From Sva-07 sp963774765 (lineage in GTDB: Bacteria > Actinomycetota > Acidimicrobiia > Acidimicrobiales > Ilumatobacteraceae), in the NCBI GenBank assembly GCA_963774765.1, contig CAVZGP010000016.1:29468-93467 (forward strand): 64,000 bases of DNA. The letters are read 5' to 3'. Positions 25,060 to 33,399 of this stretch are shown in pieces. The translations under genes were made by a program, and so were the position numbers. The notes below the pieces were generated by a model. That model saw only the letters and a program-made list of their open reading frames with translations. It searched no databases and had not been told where the DNA came from. The first letter of the stretch is position 1. Every line of letters begins with the position of its first letter.

Positions 25060-25907
25060 CGAGCACCGCCACGTTGCGAGTCGGCGGTTCCCGCGGTGAG
25101 GAATCGACTGGGTCGTGGGAACCGTGCGAGCCGTTGCACTCGCATCAGCAGCACTGCATAGATCGCCAGCACGACCCCGAGGAACAGCTGGCCAGCGGCG
25201 GTGTCGTAGGGCTCGAGGTACTCCGCCCGTCCGAAGACCAGCAGCCCCACGACGAGCGACCCCATGATCACCGTCAGCAGCGTGACCTCGCGTTGAATCG
25301 GGGCCCGTTCGGCCTCGACGAGCCGGCGCCGATCCGACTGCCGACGAGCCTGCTCCGCGAGAGAACCGAGCACTGCCGCGGTGCGGGCGCCGCGCTGCAC
25401 AGCGATCAGCAGACCTGCCGCGACGAGGTCGCCGAGCGGATCGTCGATGTCGTCGGCGAAGCGCCGGAACACGATCGCCGGATCCTGCCGCCCGAGCCCG
25501 GCTGCCAACCGACGCACCTGGGGCTTGATCGCTGCGGGGCACGTCGTCACCGTCGCGTTGATCGCGCCGACCGGTTGGTCGCCGGCGATCAACACGTCGC
25601 GCAGGTTCTCGATCCACGACGCGAGCGCGTCGATGCGCTGGAGATCGCTGACTCCGCCCGCGTCGCGCTGCTGCCACGCGCCGATCGCGAACCACGCTCC
25701 GACGCCGACGATCACCGCCGCCAGCAGCCAACCCGACGCGGCCACCACCGCCAGCGCAGCGGCGCCGGCACCGGCGAGCCGCACCCACATGCCAGGGCGA
25801 ACGTTCGCTCGTGGCCGCGGCGCGATGTCGTCGCCGGCCCCGAACACGAGCACGGCCAGAACGGCGACGATCGTCGACATCACGAGGAGAGCGATCTCGA
25901 CGCTCAC
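25056..25907 (-). CDS. tadB: Tad pilus membrane protein TadB
   Basis: A 283-residue protein from GTG 25907, overlapping the ATPase stop. Two N-terminal helices, a cytoplasmic GspF-like helical domain (LASWIENLRDVLIAGD...) and two C-terminal helices give the usual TadB topology. It is encoded between the ATPase and TadC as in all Tad loci. Confidence 0.88.
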   Translation of the reverse strand: MSVEIALLVMSTIVAVLAVLVFGAGDDIAPRPRANVRPGMWVRLAGAGAAALAVVAASGWLLAAVIVGVGAWFAIGAWQQRDAGGVSDLQRIDALASWIENLRDVLIAGDQPVGAINATVTTCPAAIKPQVRRLAAGLGRQDPAIVFRRFADDIDDPLGDLVAAGLLIAVQRGARTAAVLGSLAEQARRQSDRRRLVEAERAPIQREVTLLTVIMGSLVVGLLVFGRAEYLEPYDTAAGQLFLGVVLAIYAVLLMRVQRLARFPRPSRFLTAGTADSQRGGAR

Positions 25908-27304
25908 CGCGGCTCACCCTCCACCGCGAACAGATCGGCGGGGTAGCCGGCGAGGCGCAGGCGGCTCAGATGCCGTTGTGACAGCGGCGCCACTTGGACG
26001 AGTTCGTCGCGGTCGTCGATCGCCCACACCTCGGTGCTCGACACGCCGCCCGCCTCGCCGAGCCCGCCGACCTCGATGATCGACGTCACGCGACGCACGG
26101 CGCTTTGATCCTCGATCGCGTTGCGGACCAGGTCGATGTGGACCACGAAGTCCACTGTCTGGGCGATGAGAGAGTTGACGGCGAACTCGGGCAGGCTCGT
26201 GTTCGATTTCGACACGTAGTAGGCGAGGCGCTGCAACACGATGTCGGCGGTGTGCGCGTGAATCGTCGCCAATGACCCGCGCTTGCACATCGACGCCACA
26301 TCGAGCATGTCGAGCGCCTCGTCCTCGACGAGTTCGCCGACCACCACCCGGTCGGGGTTGAGTCGACGCGTCAACTCGACGAGTTGGCGCGTCGTGATCT
26401 CACCCTCGCCCTCCGCGTTGGCATGGCGGGTGAACAGCGCGGGAGCGTCGGGGTGGCGGGGATCGTCCTCGAGTCGCAGCTCGAGCAGGTTCTTCTCGAC
26501 GGTGATGATCCGTTCGAGCGGCGACACCTCGCCGAGCAGTTCGGTCAACAGCGTCGTCTTGCCGGCACCGGGCGGCCCGGACACCAGGATGGTGAATCCA
26601 CACCGCACCAGCGCACGCAACTTGGCGACGAGCGGGTGCGGGAACAACCCGAGGTCGGCGAGGCCGGTGAGGCCGACCTGTTGGATGACGAATTGGCGGA
26701 TCGCCATACGGGGGTGGGTCGAGACGCCGTGCTCGTCGCTGCCTCCGAGCACCATCACGATGCGGGCACCGTCACGTGACTGCAGGGTGAGCATCGGTGA
26801 CGACGTGTCGAGGCGACCCTCGCCGGTGCCGGTCATCCGCAGCGCCATCCGCTTCTGGAACGACGTCAATTCGGCCGCCGATGCCCACAGGCGCCCGACG
26901 TCGACCTTGCGACCGTCGGTGTAGGTGACCCACGTCGAGTTGGGGCTGTTGACGTCGACCTCCTCGACCATCGGGTCGCTCAGGTACGGCTCGAGCGGGC
27001 CGGCGCCGGTGAGTTCGGCGACGACCCGCGCCCGCACGTGATGTTCTTCGTGTTGCGCGAACGGTCGGGCCCCGCGCTGCAGTCGAGCCTCGTTGACCGT
27101 CGTGACCTCGTCGCTGATCCACGCTCCGACCAGCAACTGCTGACGTCGCTCGTCACCCGCCAGAGCGACGCCCGTCGTCCTCGACGAACTCCGGGCGTCG
27201 TCGTCGTGCTCGATCGCCTCGATCAGCCGGTCAGCGACCCGGTCGGTGACGAGCGTGACCGCCTGATCGAGATCGTCGGTCGGGCTGCCGACGCGCGTCG
27301 TCAC
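25904..27304 (-). CDS. cpaF: Tad pilus assembly ATPase TadA/CpaF
   Basis: A 466-residue secretion ATPase. The N-terminal helical domain is followed by MVEEVDVNSPNSTWV (the conserved EIMVNG-like strand). The core has Walker A SGPPGAGKTTLL, the Asp box ITVEKNLLELRL, Walker B RVVVGELVEDEAL and the His box GSLATIHAHTA. It is the only ATPase in the operon and would drive assembly of the Flp-like pilin. I use cpaF to avoid confusion with the tRNA deaminase tadA at 8033. GTG 27304 overlaps the upstream stop by 4 nt. Confidence 0.93.
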   Translation of the reverse strand: MTTRVGSPTDDLDQAVTLVTDRVADRLIEAIEHDDDARSSSRTTGVALAGDERRQQLLVGAWISDEVTTVNEARLQRGARPFAQHEEHHVRARVVAELTGAGPLEPYLSDPMVEEVDVNSPNSTWVTYTDGRKVDVGRLWASAAELTSFQKRMALRMTGTGEGRLDTSSPMLTLQSRDGARIVMVLGGSDEHGVSTHPRMAIRQFVIQQVGLTGLADLGLFPHPLVAKLRALVRCGFTILVSGPPGAGKTTLLTELLGEVSPLERIITVEKNLLELRLEDDPRHPDAPALFTRHANAEGEGEITTRQLVELTRRLNPDRVVVGELVEDEALDMLDVASMCKRGSLATIHAHTADIVLQRLAYYVSKSNTSLPEFAVNSLIAQTVDFVVHIDLVRNAIEDQSAVRRVTSIIEVGGLGEAGGVSSTEVWAIDDRDELVQVAPLSQRHLSRLRLAGYPADLFAVEGEPR

Positions 27305-28104
27305 GGCGAAGCATCCTCGTCGTTGATTGGCGTCGAGGTGAGGGGGCGTTGATCAGCGAGGTCCTGCGCCAATCGCGCGGCGTCGCGCATCAGCGGCAGT
27401 CGCTGGAGTCGCTTGGCCGATACCCCGGCACGACCCGCGAGAGTGGCGGCCGCGAGCGGGTCGTCGGCGAGTGAGACGGTGTGGCGAACGGTGTCGGGCA
27501 CCGCCTGGTCGACGAACGCTCCGATCTCGGCGGGATCGAACGGCGACCGCCCGATGACCGCGAGGACGAGCGTGGCGTCGAGATGGGCGAGGTCCTCGAT
27601 CGTCTCGACGAGACGCTCGATGCGCACGGTGGCCGCAGCAGCCGATGCCGACGCCTGACGGTGCACGATCACCACCACGTCGGCGACACGCAGCGCCGGC
27701 GACAGCGCCTGTCCTGGCCGAAATCCGCCGACGTCGGCCAACACCGGCAACGGCGACGCGGCGAGTGCCGGCAGGATGGCGAGTGCGGCTTCGTCGATGG
27801 CTCGGTGGGCGGCGCGGGCTCGAACCGCTGTGGCGACGAACCGGATCCCCGACTCGCTTCGACGGGTCATTGCCTCCACCGTGTCGAGCACCGACTGGTG
27901 ACCGCGTGTGGAGTCGTTGCCGGTGTTGGCGACGATCGTGGCGAGCGACGGCTGCGCAGGCACATCGAGCCACCCGGTCAGCGACCCGCCGCCCGGGTCC
28001 GCCTCGAGCACGACGACATCGTCGCCGGCACCGACCGACCATCCCGCGGCGATCGCCAACGTTGTGGTGGTCGTCGCATCACCGGCCACGGCGACCACGC
28101 TCAC
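27301..28104 (-). CDS. ParA/MinD-like protein, TadZ/CpaE position
   Basis: A 267-residue SIMIBI-type NTPase fold. The P-loop position reads GDATTTTTLAIAAG and lacks the usual K-G-G-x-G-K-T residues, while the Asp of VVVLEADPGGGS and the switch region PVLADVGGFRPG keep the ParA layout. Loss of the catalytic Lys suggests it does not hydrolyse ATP normally; TadZ proteins can bind without being active. TadZ localises the pilus machine to a cell pole, so this one may link Tad pili to cell position. Confidence 0.75.
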   Translation of the reverse strand: MSVVAVAGDATTTTTLAIAAGWSVGAGDDVVVLEADPGGGSLTGWLDVPAQPSLATIVANTGNDSTRGHQSVLDTVEAMTRRSESGIRFVATAVRARAAHRAIDEAALAILPALAASPLPVLADVGGFRPGQALSPALRVADVVVIVHRQASASAAAATVRIERLVETIEDLAHLDATLVLAVIGRSPFDPAEIGAFVDQAVPDTVRHTVSLADDPLAAATLAGRAGVSAKRLQRLPLMRDAARLAQDLADQRPLTSTPINDEDASP

Positions 28105-28784
28105 GGCTCGCCGTCCGCGTTCGCTGCACTGGGCGTCACAGCCGGATCCTCCGACGGTTCGACGAGCACGACCCGAACGTCATCGGCCGCGGCAACGGTG
28201 GCGGCGTCGGCCCTGGCGACCTCGACCGACAGCGACTGCAGCCCGAGGGCCGAGGACGTGTCGGTCGGCAACCCGACGACCCGTCCGGCGATCGAGGTGA
28301 CGCCAGCGTCGGTGCTCGACCGATCGAGGGGCACCACCAACTGCACGGGGACCCGCTCGCGCAAGCCGATCGGCAGCGAGCCGTGGGCGACCTGGATCGC
28401 GACGACCGACATTCCCGGTGTGACGAGCGGGGTCGCTTGGATCGCCTCGGCGGTGACCAGCGAACCGGAGACGAGGCGCACCTTCGCGTAGCTGCCGATC
28501 ATTGAGTCGAGCTGATCGCCGGCGATGACGTTCACGGTCGAGTCGACGTCGACGTCGACGGTGCGCAGCATGTCGCCGGTGATCTGTTCGCCGGCGGGGA
28601 TGTCGCGGACCGCTTGTACAGCGGGCGTCGCGGAGTCCAGCGTGGAGTACACCCACAGGTTTCCACCGATGGCGATTGCTGCGAGAGCCACGCCGGCAGC
28701 GATCCGATTGCGTCGTCGGGACGCCGGTTGGAACCCACGACCTGAGGTCGATGCGGCGCCTTCCGTCGGGCGGGCGGCGGTCAC
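28101..28784 (-). CDS. cpaB: SAF-domain pilus assembly protein CpaB/RcpC
   Basis: A 227-residue protein with a single N-terminal helix (about 28-48) and a SAF domain starting VRDIPAGEQITGDMLRTVDV, followed by a beta-rich region. CpaB/RcpC proteins are extracytoplasmic and, in diderms, modify the secretin; in actinobacteria they are retained in Tad loci without a secretin. GTG 28784 overlaps the peptidase stop. Confidence 0.85.
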   Translation of the reverse strand: MTAARPTEGAASTSGRGFQPASRRRNRIAAGVALAAIAIGGNLWVYSTLDSATPAVQAVRDIPAGEQITGDMLRTVDVDVDSTVNVIAGDQLDSMIGSYAKVRLVSGSLVTAEAIQATPLVTPGMSVVAIQVAHGSLPIGLRERVPVQLVVPLDRSSTDAGVTSIAGRVVGLPTDTSSALGLQSLSVEVARADAATVAAADDVRVVLVEPSEDPAVTPSAANADGEP

Positions 28785-29416
28785 GCGGTGCCTCGTGCGA
28801 TGAAGATGGTTTCGAGGATCGGCTCATGGCCGAGCAGTGCGAGCCAAGCACCGAACACGAGGAACGGGCCGAAGGGAATCGTGCGTCGCCGGGTCACGAG
28901 CCCGGTCGTAGCGCCGACCGCCGCCGCGACGCACAGGGCCACGGCCCCGAGTCGCCAGTCGATCGTGCCGACGGCGGCGCCGAGGACAACGGACGCCTTG
29001 ACGTCGCCGAACCCCATCGCTGCAGGTGACACAAGATGCAGTGTGAGGATCGGAATCGCCATCGTGATCGCGCCGCCGACGACGTCGTTGAGTTCCGCGC
29101 CGGTGACGTTCGTGCCGCGGATGGCCGCGCCCACGGCGAGCGTCGTGATCAGCCCGCCCATCGCCGCCACCACCCAGGCGTCGGGCAGCCGCCGTTGTTC
29201 GACGTCGACCACCGCCGCTGGAATCAGGAGTGCGACGCCGATCGCCGCCGCAGCAGGCACCGCGCCAACCACTACCGCGACGGCCAGCGCGATGGTCCCG
29301 ATCGTGGCGCCGACGATCAGCGCCGGGCGCCGCGTCGCGATCGCGTCGGTCGACCAGCGCGTTGTGTTCGATCGGACGTCTGCCCGATCGGGAAACAGTG
29401 GTACCGCCAACCGCAT
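28781..29416 (-). CDS. A24 prepilin peptidase of the Tad operon (CpaA/TadV)
   Basis: A 211-residue membrane peptidase without the N-terminal cysteine domain of PilD. The catalytic Asp residues are in AAVVDVEQRRLPDAW and GFGDVKASV. ATG 29416 has AGGAG just upstream. It is the first gene of an operon of about ten genes in which most junctions overlap by 4 nt, and it should process the Flp-like pilin at 23910 and possibly the TadE-like proteins. The window thus encodes two separate prepilin peptidases. Confidence 0.88.
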   Translation of the reverse strand: MRLAVPLFPDRADVRSNTTRWSTDAIATRRPALIVGATIGTIALAVAVVVGAVPAAAAIGVALLIPAAVVDVEQRRLPDAWVVAAMGGLITTLAVGAAIRGTNVTGAELNDVVGGAITMAIPILTLHLVSPAAMGFGDVKASVVLGAAVGTIDWRLGAVALCVAAAVGATTGLVTRRRTIPFGPFLVFGAWLALLGHEPILETIFIARGTA

Positions 29417-29568
29417 CTCCTCTTCCCGCGTGATGTCCCCGCCGACATCGTGCGAGCACCTTAACGCGCGTGTGACGCGGGGTTCCCTGTCGGCCGATCG
29501 AACCATGTCCAGGCAGTGGGTCCCGCGAGCCCGAAAGCGGAACGAGGCCCCGGAGGAACCCGAGTGTG

Positions 29569-29669
29569 CGATGAGCGAAACCGCTGTATCCGGTCGGTTC
29601 GCTCATCGCGGGGTCGTGTACGTGGTGTGCGATGAGCGAAACCGCTGTACCCGGTCGGTTCGCTCATCG
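29569..29669 (+). repeat. Palindromic repeat family A, two copies (29569-29608, 29630-29669)
   Basis: Two well-conserved copies at a 61-bp offset lie between the Tad operon start and the DUF2017 stop. Both keep the full 11-bp arms. The rest of 29417-29703 shows no gene. Confidence 0.93.
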
Positions 29670-29703
29670 CAGCGCGGGTGGTGGGGGGTGCGTCCGTGGG
29701 CGG

Positions 29704-30192
29704 CTACGTGGGTGAGAGGGATCGCACGGTCCAGTCGAGCAGCCAGCTCAGGAAGTCGTAGAGGTGATGCTCGGGGGAGTCGGCGTCGTCGGCCGCGTCC
29801 GCGGACTCGTCGTCGGTGATGCCGAGCATCGAGCCGAGTACGAGGCGGATCGCGTTGATCGACTGCATGAACGCGATGGTCTCGCCTTCGTCGAGCAGGG
29901 CCTTCGCGTTCGCCGGCTCGACGGTACGGCTCACCGACTCGATTGCCGACAGCCTGCTGGCCACCAACTCTTCGCGCATCAGGCGCTGGTATTCGGCTTC
30001 CTTCTCCTCGTCGTCGGGATAGGCGACCGGGAACAGACGTTGGAGCAACTCGTTGTCGGCCGGGCCGGTGATCAACGCCCGCAATTCGGCCATCAACCGC
30101 AGCAACAGATTGCGCTCCTCGTCGTCGAGGTTGATGCGCCATCCGCCGCGGACCGCTTCGACCGGAGCGACGAACTTACGACGAAGGGCCAT
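29704..30192 (-). CDS. DUF2017 family protein
   Basis: A 162-residue mainly helical protein with the DUF2017 layout: the start RRKFVAPVEAVRGGWRINLDDEER, a central LFPVAYPDDEEKEAEYQRLMREEL, and a helical C-terminus ending LYDFLSWLLDWTVRSL. DUF2017 genes in actinobacteria are typically next to clpS, as here; this one overlaps clpS by 17 bp. A role in ClpS/Clp-dependent proteolysis is inferred from that linkage only. Confidence 0.85.
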   Translation of the reverse strand: MALRRKFVAPVEAVRGGWRINLDDEERNLLLRLMAELRALITGPADNELLQRLFPVAYPDDEEKEAEYQRLMREELVASRLSAIESVSRTVEPANAKALLDEGETIAFMQSINAIRLVLGSMLGITDDESADAADDADSPEHHLYDFLSWLLDWTVRSLSPT

Positions 30193-30481
30193 CGTGCTCC
30201 ATGGTGGCCCAAAGGCTGTGCTCGTGCAGTCGGAACACGTGCATCTCGGCTTCCTCGCGGCCGCACGATGCCACGACGGCCCGGCCCTTTTCGTGCACGT
30301 CGAGCATCAGTTCGGTGGCCTTCTCGAGCGAGTAGCCGAACAGCTTCTGGAACACATAGGTGACGTAGCTCATCAGGTTCACCGGGTCGTTCCACACGAG
30401 CACCACCCACGGACGATCGACGGCGACGGCGTCGTCGAGGTCCGGCTCCATCACCTCCGTGGGTTCCAGCGTGGTCGGCAC
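30176..30481 (-). CDS. clpS: Clp protease adaptor ClpS
   Basis: ClpS core: WVVLVWNDPVNLMSYVTYVFQKLFGYS contains the conserved W-N-D-x-x-N-x-x-x-Y-V segment, then KATELMLDVHEKGRAVVASCGREEAEMHVFRLHEHSLWATME. ClpS binds the N-domain of the Clp ATPase and delivers N-end-rule substrates. GTG 30481 gives a 101-residue protein like other actinobacterial ClpS; GTG 30511 would add ten residues, and neither has a good ribosome site. Confidence 0.92.
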   Translation of the reverse strand: MPTTLEPTEVMEPDLDDAVAVDRPWVVLVWNDPVNLMSYVTYVFQKLFGYSLEKATELMLDVHEKGRAVVASCGREEAEMHVFRLHEHSLWATMEHDGPSS

Positions 30482-30544
30482 CGCACCAGTGTGCCGCTGC
30501 CACTCGTCCACCGCACCCGAAGCGCGCGATGGATCGGTCCTACC

Positions 30545-30597
30545 GGGGACGGGGCCGGGGAGGACTGGGTCCGGGTGGGGACGGGGCCGGGGAGGAC
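30545..30597 (+). repeat. 21-bp G-rich direct repeat
   Basis: The segment at 30545-30565, GGGGACGGGGCCGGGGAGGA plus C, recurs exactly at 30577-30597. It lies in the 180-bp gap between the divergent clpS and ctaB genes. Runs of four G might form G-quadruplex structure; no function is assigned. Confidence 0.75.
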
Positions 30598-30660
30598 CGA
30601 CGTAGAACGCGGAGTTGGCGTTGGCCTGGCGGCGGGGGTGGCCGGTACCATGTGGCGGTC

Positions 30661-31608
30661 ATGTCCGTCGGCAGTCGCCCCCTCGTACCGTCCCGGCTGG
30701 CGCCCGGCGGGGTCGCCCACGGCAGCCGCCGCACCCCCACCACAGTCGTCGGTGCGTACATCGCGCTGACAAAACCGCGCATCATCGAGCTGCTGCTGAT
30801 CACCACCGTGCCCACGATGGTGCTCGCCGAGGGCGGATGGCCGGCCTGGTCGCTCGTCGGCATCACCCTCCTCGGCGGCACGCTGTCCGCGGGCAGCGCA
30901 AACGCCGTCAACATGTACGTCGACCGCGACATCGATGCACTGATGGTGCGCACCCAGGGGCGTCCACTGGTCACCGGCGTGATCGAGCCGCGCAACGCCC
31001 TGATCTTCGCGATCACCCTGCAAGTGCTCGCCTTCGCCGTGCTCTGGGCGGGCGCCAACCTGTTGTCGGCGGTCTTGGCGTTCGGCGCCGCTTCCTTCTA
31101 CATCGGGGTGTACACCCTGTGGCTCAAGCGCACCAGCCGCCAGAACATCGTGATCGGCGGCGCTGCTGGTGCCATGCCCGTCCTCGTTGGCTGGGCAGCG
31201 GTCCAGGACTCTCTGGCGTGGACGCCGATCGTGCTGTTCATCGCCATGTTCCTGTGGACGCCACCGCACTTCTGGGCGCTCGCGGTGAAGTATGCCGACG
31301 ACTATCGCGCCGCCGACGTGCCGATGCTGCCCTCTGTCGTGCCGATCGAGGTCGCCGTGCGCCAGATGATCTGGTACACCGTCGCCCTCGTCATCACCAC
31401 CCTCGTGCTGATCCCGGTTGCCGGCCTCGGCTGGATCTACGGCATCACCGCAGTGGTGCTCGGCGCGATCTTCCTCGGTGGCACCCTCGCGCTCAAACGG
31501 CACCCCACCTCGGCCAACAGCATGCGGCTGTTCGGCTTCTCGATCACCTACGTCACCGTGCTGTTCGGTGCGATGACCCTCGACGTCCTCGTCCGCAACG
31601 GCTGGTGA
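30661..31608 (+). CDS. ctaB: Protoheme IX farnesyltransferase
   Basis: A 315-residue polytopic UbiA-family prenyltransferase. The first Asp-rich motif is NMYVDRDIDALMVRT (N-x-x-x-D-R-x-x-D), followed by RPLVTG; the second conserved loop is FLWTPPHFWALAVKYADDYRAADVPMLP. It attaches farnesyl to heme b to make heme O, the precursor of heme A for aa3 oxidase. It stands at the head of the oxidase gene block in the same orientation. Confidence 0.95.
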   Translation: MSVGSRPLVPSRLAPGGVAHGSRRTPTTVVGAYIALTKPRIIELLLITTVPTMVLAEGGWPAWSLVGITLLGGTLSAGSANAVNMYVDRDIDALMVRTQGRPLVTGVIEPRNALIFAITLQVLAFAVLWAGANLLSAVLAFGAASFYIGVYTLWLKRTSRQNIVIGGAAGAMPVLVGWAAVQDSLAWTPIVLFIAMFLWTPPHFWALAVKYADDYRAADVPMLPSVVPIEVAVRQMIWYTVALVITTLVLIPVAGLGWIYGITAVVLGAIFLGGTLALKRHPTSANSMRLFGFSITYVTVLFGAMTLDVLVRNGW

Positions 31609-31749
31609 CCTCGTTTGCCACACCGCTGATTCGCGAGGATTTCGGGCGCACGGACTCCTTCCAAGTAGTCTCGGCGCTGTTGTGCCCTGCCACGTTTCGA
31701 GTTGCCCGCTGCCGACAGGGGGCCACAGACAAGTGAGACACCACCCCGT

Positions 31750-33399
31750 ATGACCACCATCGAATCGAGTCCCGAAGCGGTTGCCGTGAGCGACCGCGAC
31801 GCCGACACCGCGAGTGCACTCGGCGCGGTCGCGGGCATCTTCACGTCCACCGACCACAAGGTCACCGGGCGGCTGTATCTCGCCGGCGGGATACTCGGCC
31901 TGATCGTCACCGTCGCGATCAACCTGCTGATCGCCATCGAGCGACTCGACGGCGTCGACATCGTGCTCGACGCCGAGGTGCTCCCGCAGATCGTCGACGC
32001 CCAACACGTCGGACTCGTCTTCGCAACGCTCCTGCCGCTCGTGATGGCCGCCTGCGTCTACGCCGTCCCGTTGCAGCTCGGTGCCCGTTCGATCGCCTTC
32101 CCCCGGCTCGCGTCCAGCGGTTTCTGGATGTGGTTCGGCGGTGCGGTCCTCACCACGGTCGCTCTCGTCAACAACGGCGGCACGCTCGGCGGTGACGCCA
32201 ACGCGGTCGACCTGTTCATCGTCGGGATCGGACTGATGGCGATCGGTCTCACCGCCACCGCCGGAGCCGTGGCGACGAGCCTGCTCACCACCCGGGCGCC
32301 GGGGATGACGATGCGCCGGATCCCACCGTTCTCGTGGTCGGCGCTGGTGTTCTCGCTCGGCGTGATCCTCGTGATGCCGGTGCTGGTCGGCACGCTCGCC
32401 TACCTGTTCCTCGACCACCGCAACGCCCGCACCGGCTTCGGCGGCAACGAGGGCATCTTCGTGTGGGTCGGCTGGATCGTCACGCAGCCGGTCACGTTCC
32501 TGTTCGCCATCCCGGCCGTCGGCATGCTCGCCGAACTGACGCCGGTGGTGTTCGGCCGCCGGATGCCCGCGCGAGGTGCGATGTTCGGCGGGTTGGCGCT
32601 GATCGGCATGGCCGCGCTCGCCGGTGTCACGCAGCAGAACATCCAGAACCTCCCGTGGGCCGGAAGCTCCCTCAACGTCGACGACCTCGAGACCAAGGTC
32701 CGCGACCTCGTCCCGTTCCTGCTCTTCAACGTGCTGCCCGTGCTCGGCATGCTCATCGTGCTGATGGTCGTGCTGCAGACCGCCCGCCCCGGCGACGGCC
32801 GCTTCCACTTCAGCCCGGGCATCGTGTTCGCATTCTTCGGCTTCGCGATGATCCTGGTCGGCATGCTCGGCAACCTGCTCCACGCCGCTGACGACCTCGA
32901 CCTCCAGGGCACCGTGTTCGAAGAAGCGACCCTGATCTACGTCGTCTACGGAGCCGTGCTCGCCGTGATGGGCGCCACGATCCACTGGGCACCCAAGCTC
33001 TGGGGAGCCACGATCGATTCCGGCAAGGTGCTGCCGCTTGCACTGCTCGGCGTGACGGGCACGATGCTCGCAGCGTTCCCGATGTACATCGCCGGGTTCC
33101 TGAATCAGCCCGCCGGTATCTCGTACATCGACGACGACCTTCAGATCTGGAACATCATCGCCCTCGTCGGCCATGCGCTCATGGCGCTCACGGTGCTCGG
33201 TTTCGTCGGCCTGATGTTGATGTCGACACGCCACGACGAGTCGGTCGGCGATGACCCGTGGGACGCCCAAACGCTCGAATGGGCCACCACGTCACCGGCG
33301 CCTCGCGACAACTTCGTCGACGTGCCTGTGGTGCACTCTGCGGAACCACTGCTCGACCTCAAGTCCGCCCTGGCGTCCAACGACGGGAGCAACGCCTGA
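31750..33399 (+). CDS. Cytochrome oxidase subunit I-like protein lacking all heme/copper ligands
   Basis: A 549-residue, about 12-helix protein clearly homologous to the CtaD at 36397: shared STDHK, VPLQLGARSIAFPRL, TTRAPGMTMRRIP, IPAVGMLAEL, HWAPKLWG and the C-terminal DPWDAQTLEW-TTSP-NF-VHS signature. Aligned by hand, every metal-ligand His is lost. The helix II heme-a His (H97 in CtaD) is Q85. The CuB His H275 is Q246 and its cross-linked Tyr is F250. The CuB pair H324/H325 is Q295/Q296. The helix X pair H410/H412 is A393/L395. It therefore cannot bind hemes or CuB in the usual way. It is followed at once by an equally degenerate subunit III. A structural, assembly, regulatory or transport role is possible. 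Confidence 0.88.
   Translation: MTTIESSPEAVAVSDRDADTASALGAVAGIFTSTDHKVTGRLYLAGGILGLIVTVAINLLIAIERLDGVDIVLDAEVLPQIVDAQHVGLVFATLLPLVMAACVYAVPLQLGARSIAFPRLASSGFWMWFGGAVLTTVALVNNGGTLGGDANAVDLFIVGIGLMAIGLTATAGAVATSLLTTRAPGMTMRRIPPFSWSALVFSLGVILVMPVLVGTLAYLFLDHRNARTGFGGNEGIFVWVGWIVTQPVTFLFAIPAVGMLAELTPVVFGRRMPARGAMFGGLALIGMAALAGVTQQNIQNLPWAGSSLNVDDLETKVRDLVPFLLFNVLPVLGMLIVLMVVLQTARPGDGRFHFSPGIVFAFFGFAMILVGMLGNLLHAADDLDLQGTVFEEATLIYVVYGAVLAVMGATIHWAPKLWGATIDSGKVLPLALLGVTGTMLAAFPMYIAGFLNQPAGISYIDDDLQIWNIIALVGHALMALTVLGFVGLMLMSTRHDESVGDDPWDAQTLEWATTSPAPRDNFVDVPVVHSAEPLLDLKSALASNDGSNA

Noticed and set aside
30545..30597. Insertion-sequence remnant from the 21-bp direct repeat
   Set aside because: There is no transposase, inverted ends or target duplication; it looks like a local G-rich duplication.
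30451..33270. A 939-codon minus-strand open frame across ctaB and the oxidase-like gene
   Set aside because: Its translation is His/Asp/Glu/Arg-rich without any domain, as expected of the antisense shadow of high-GC genes; the plus strand carries clear homologs.
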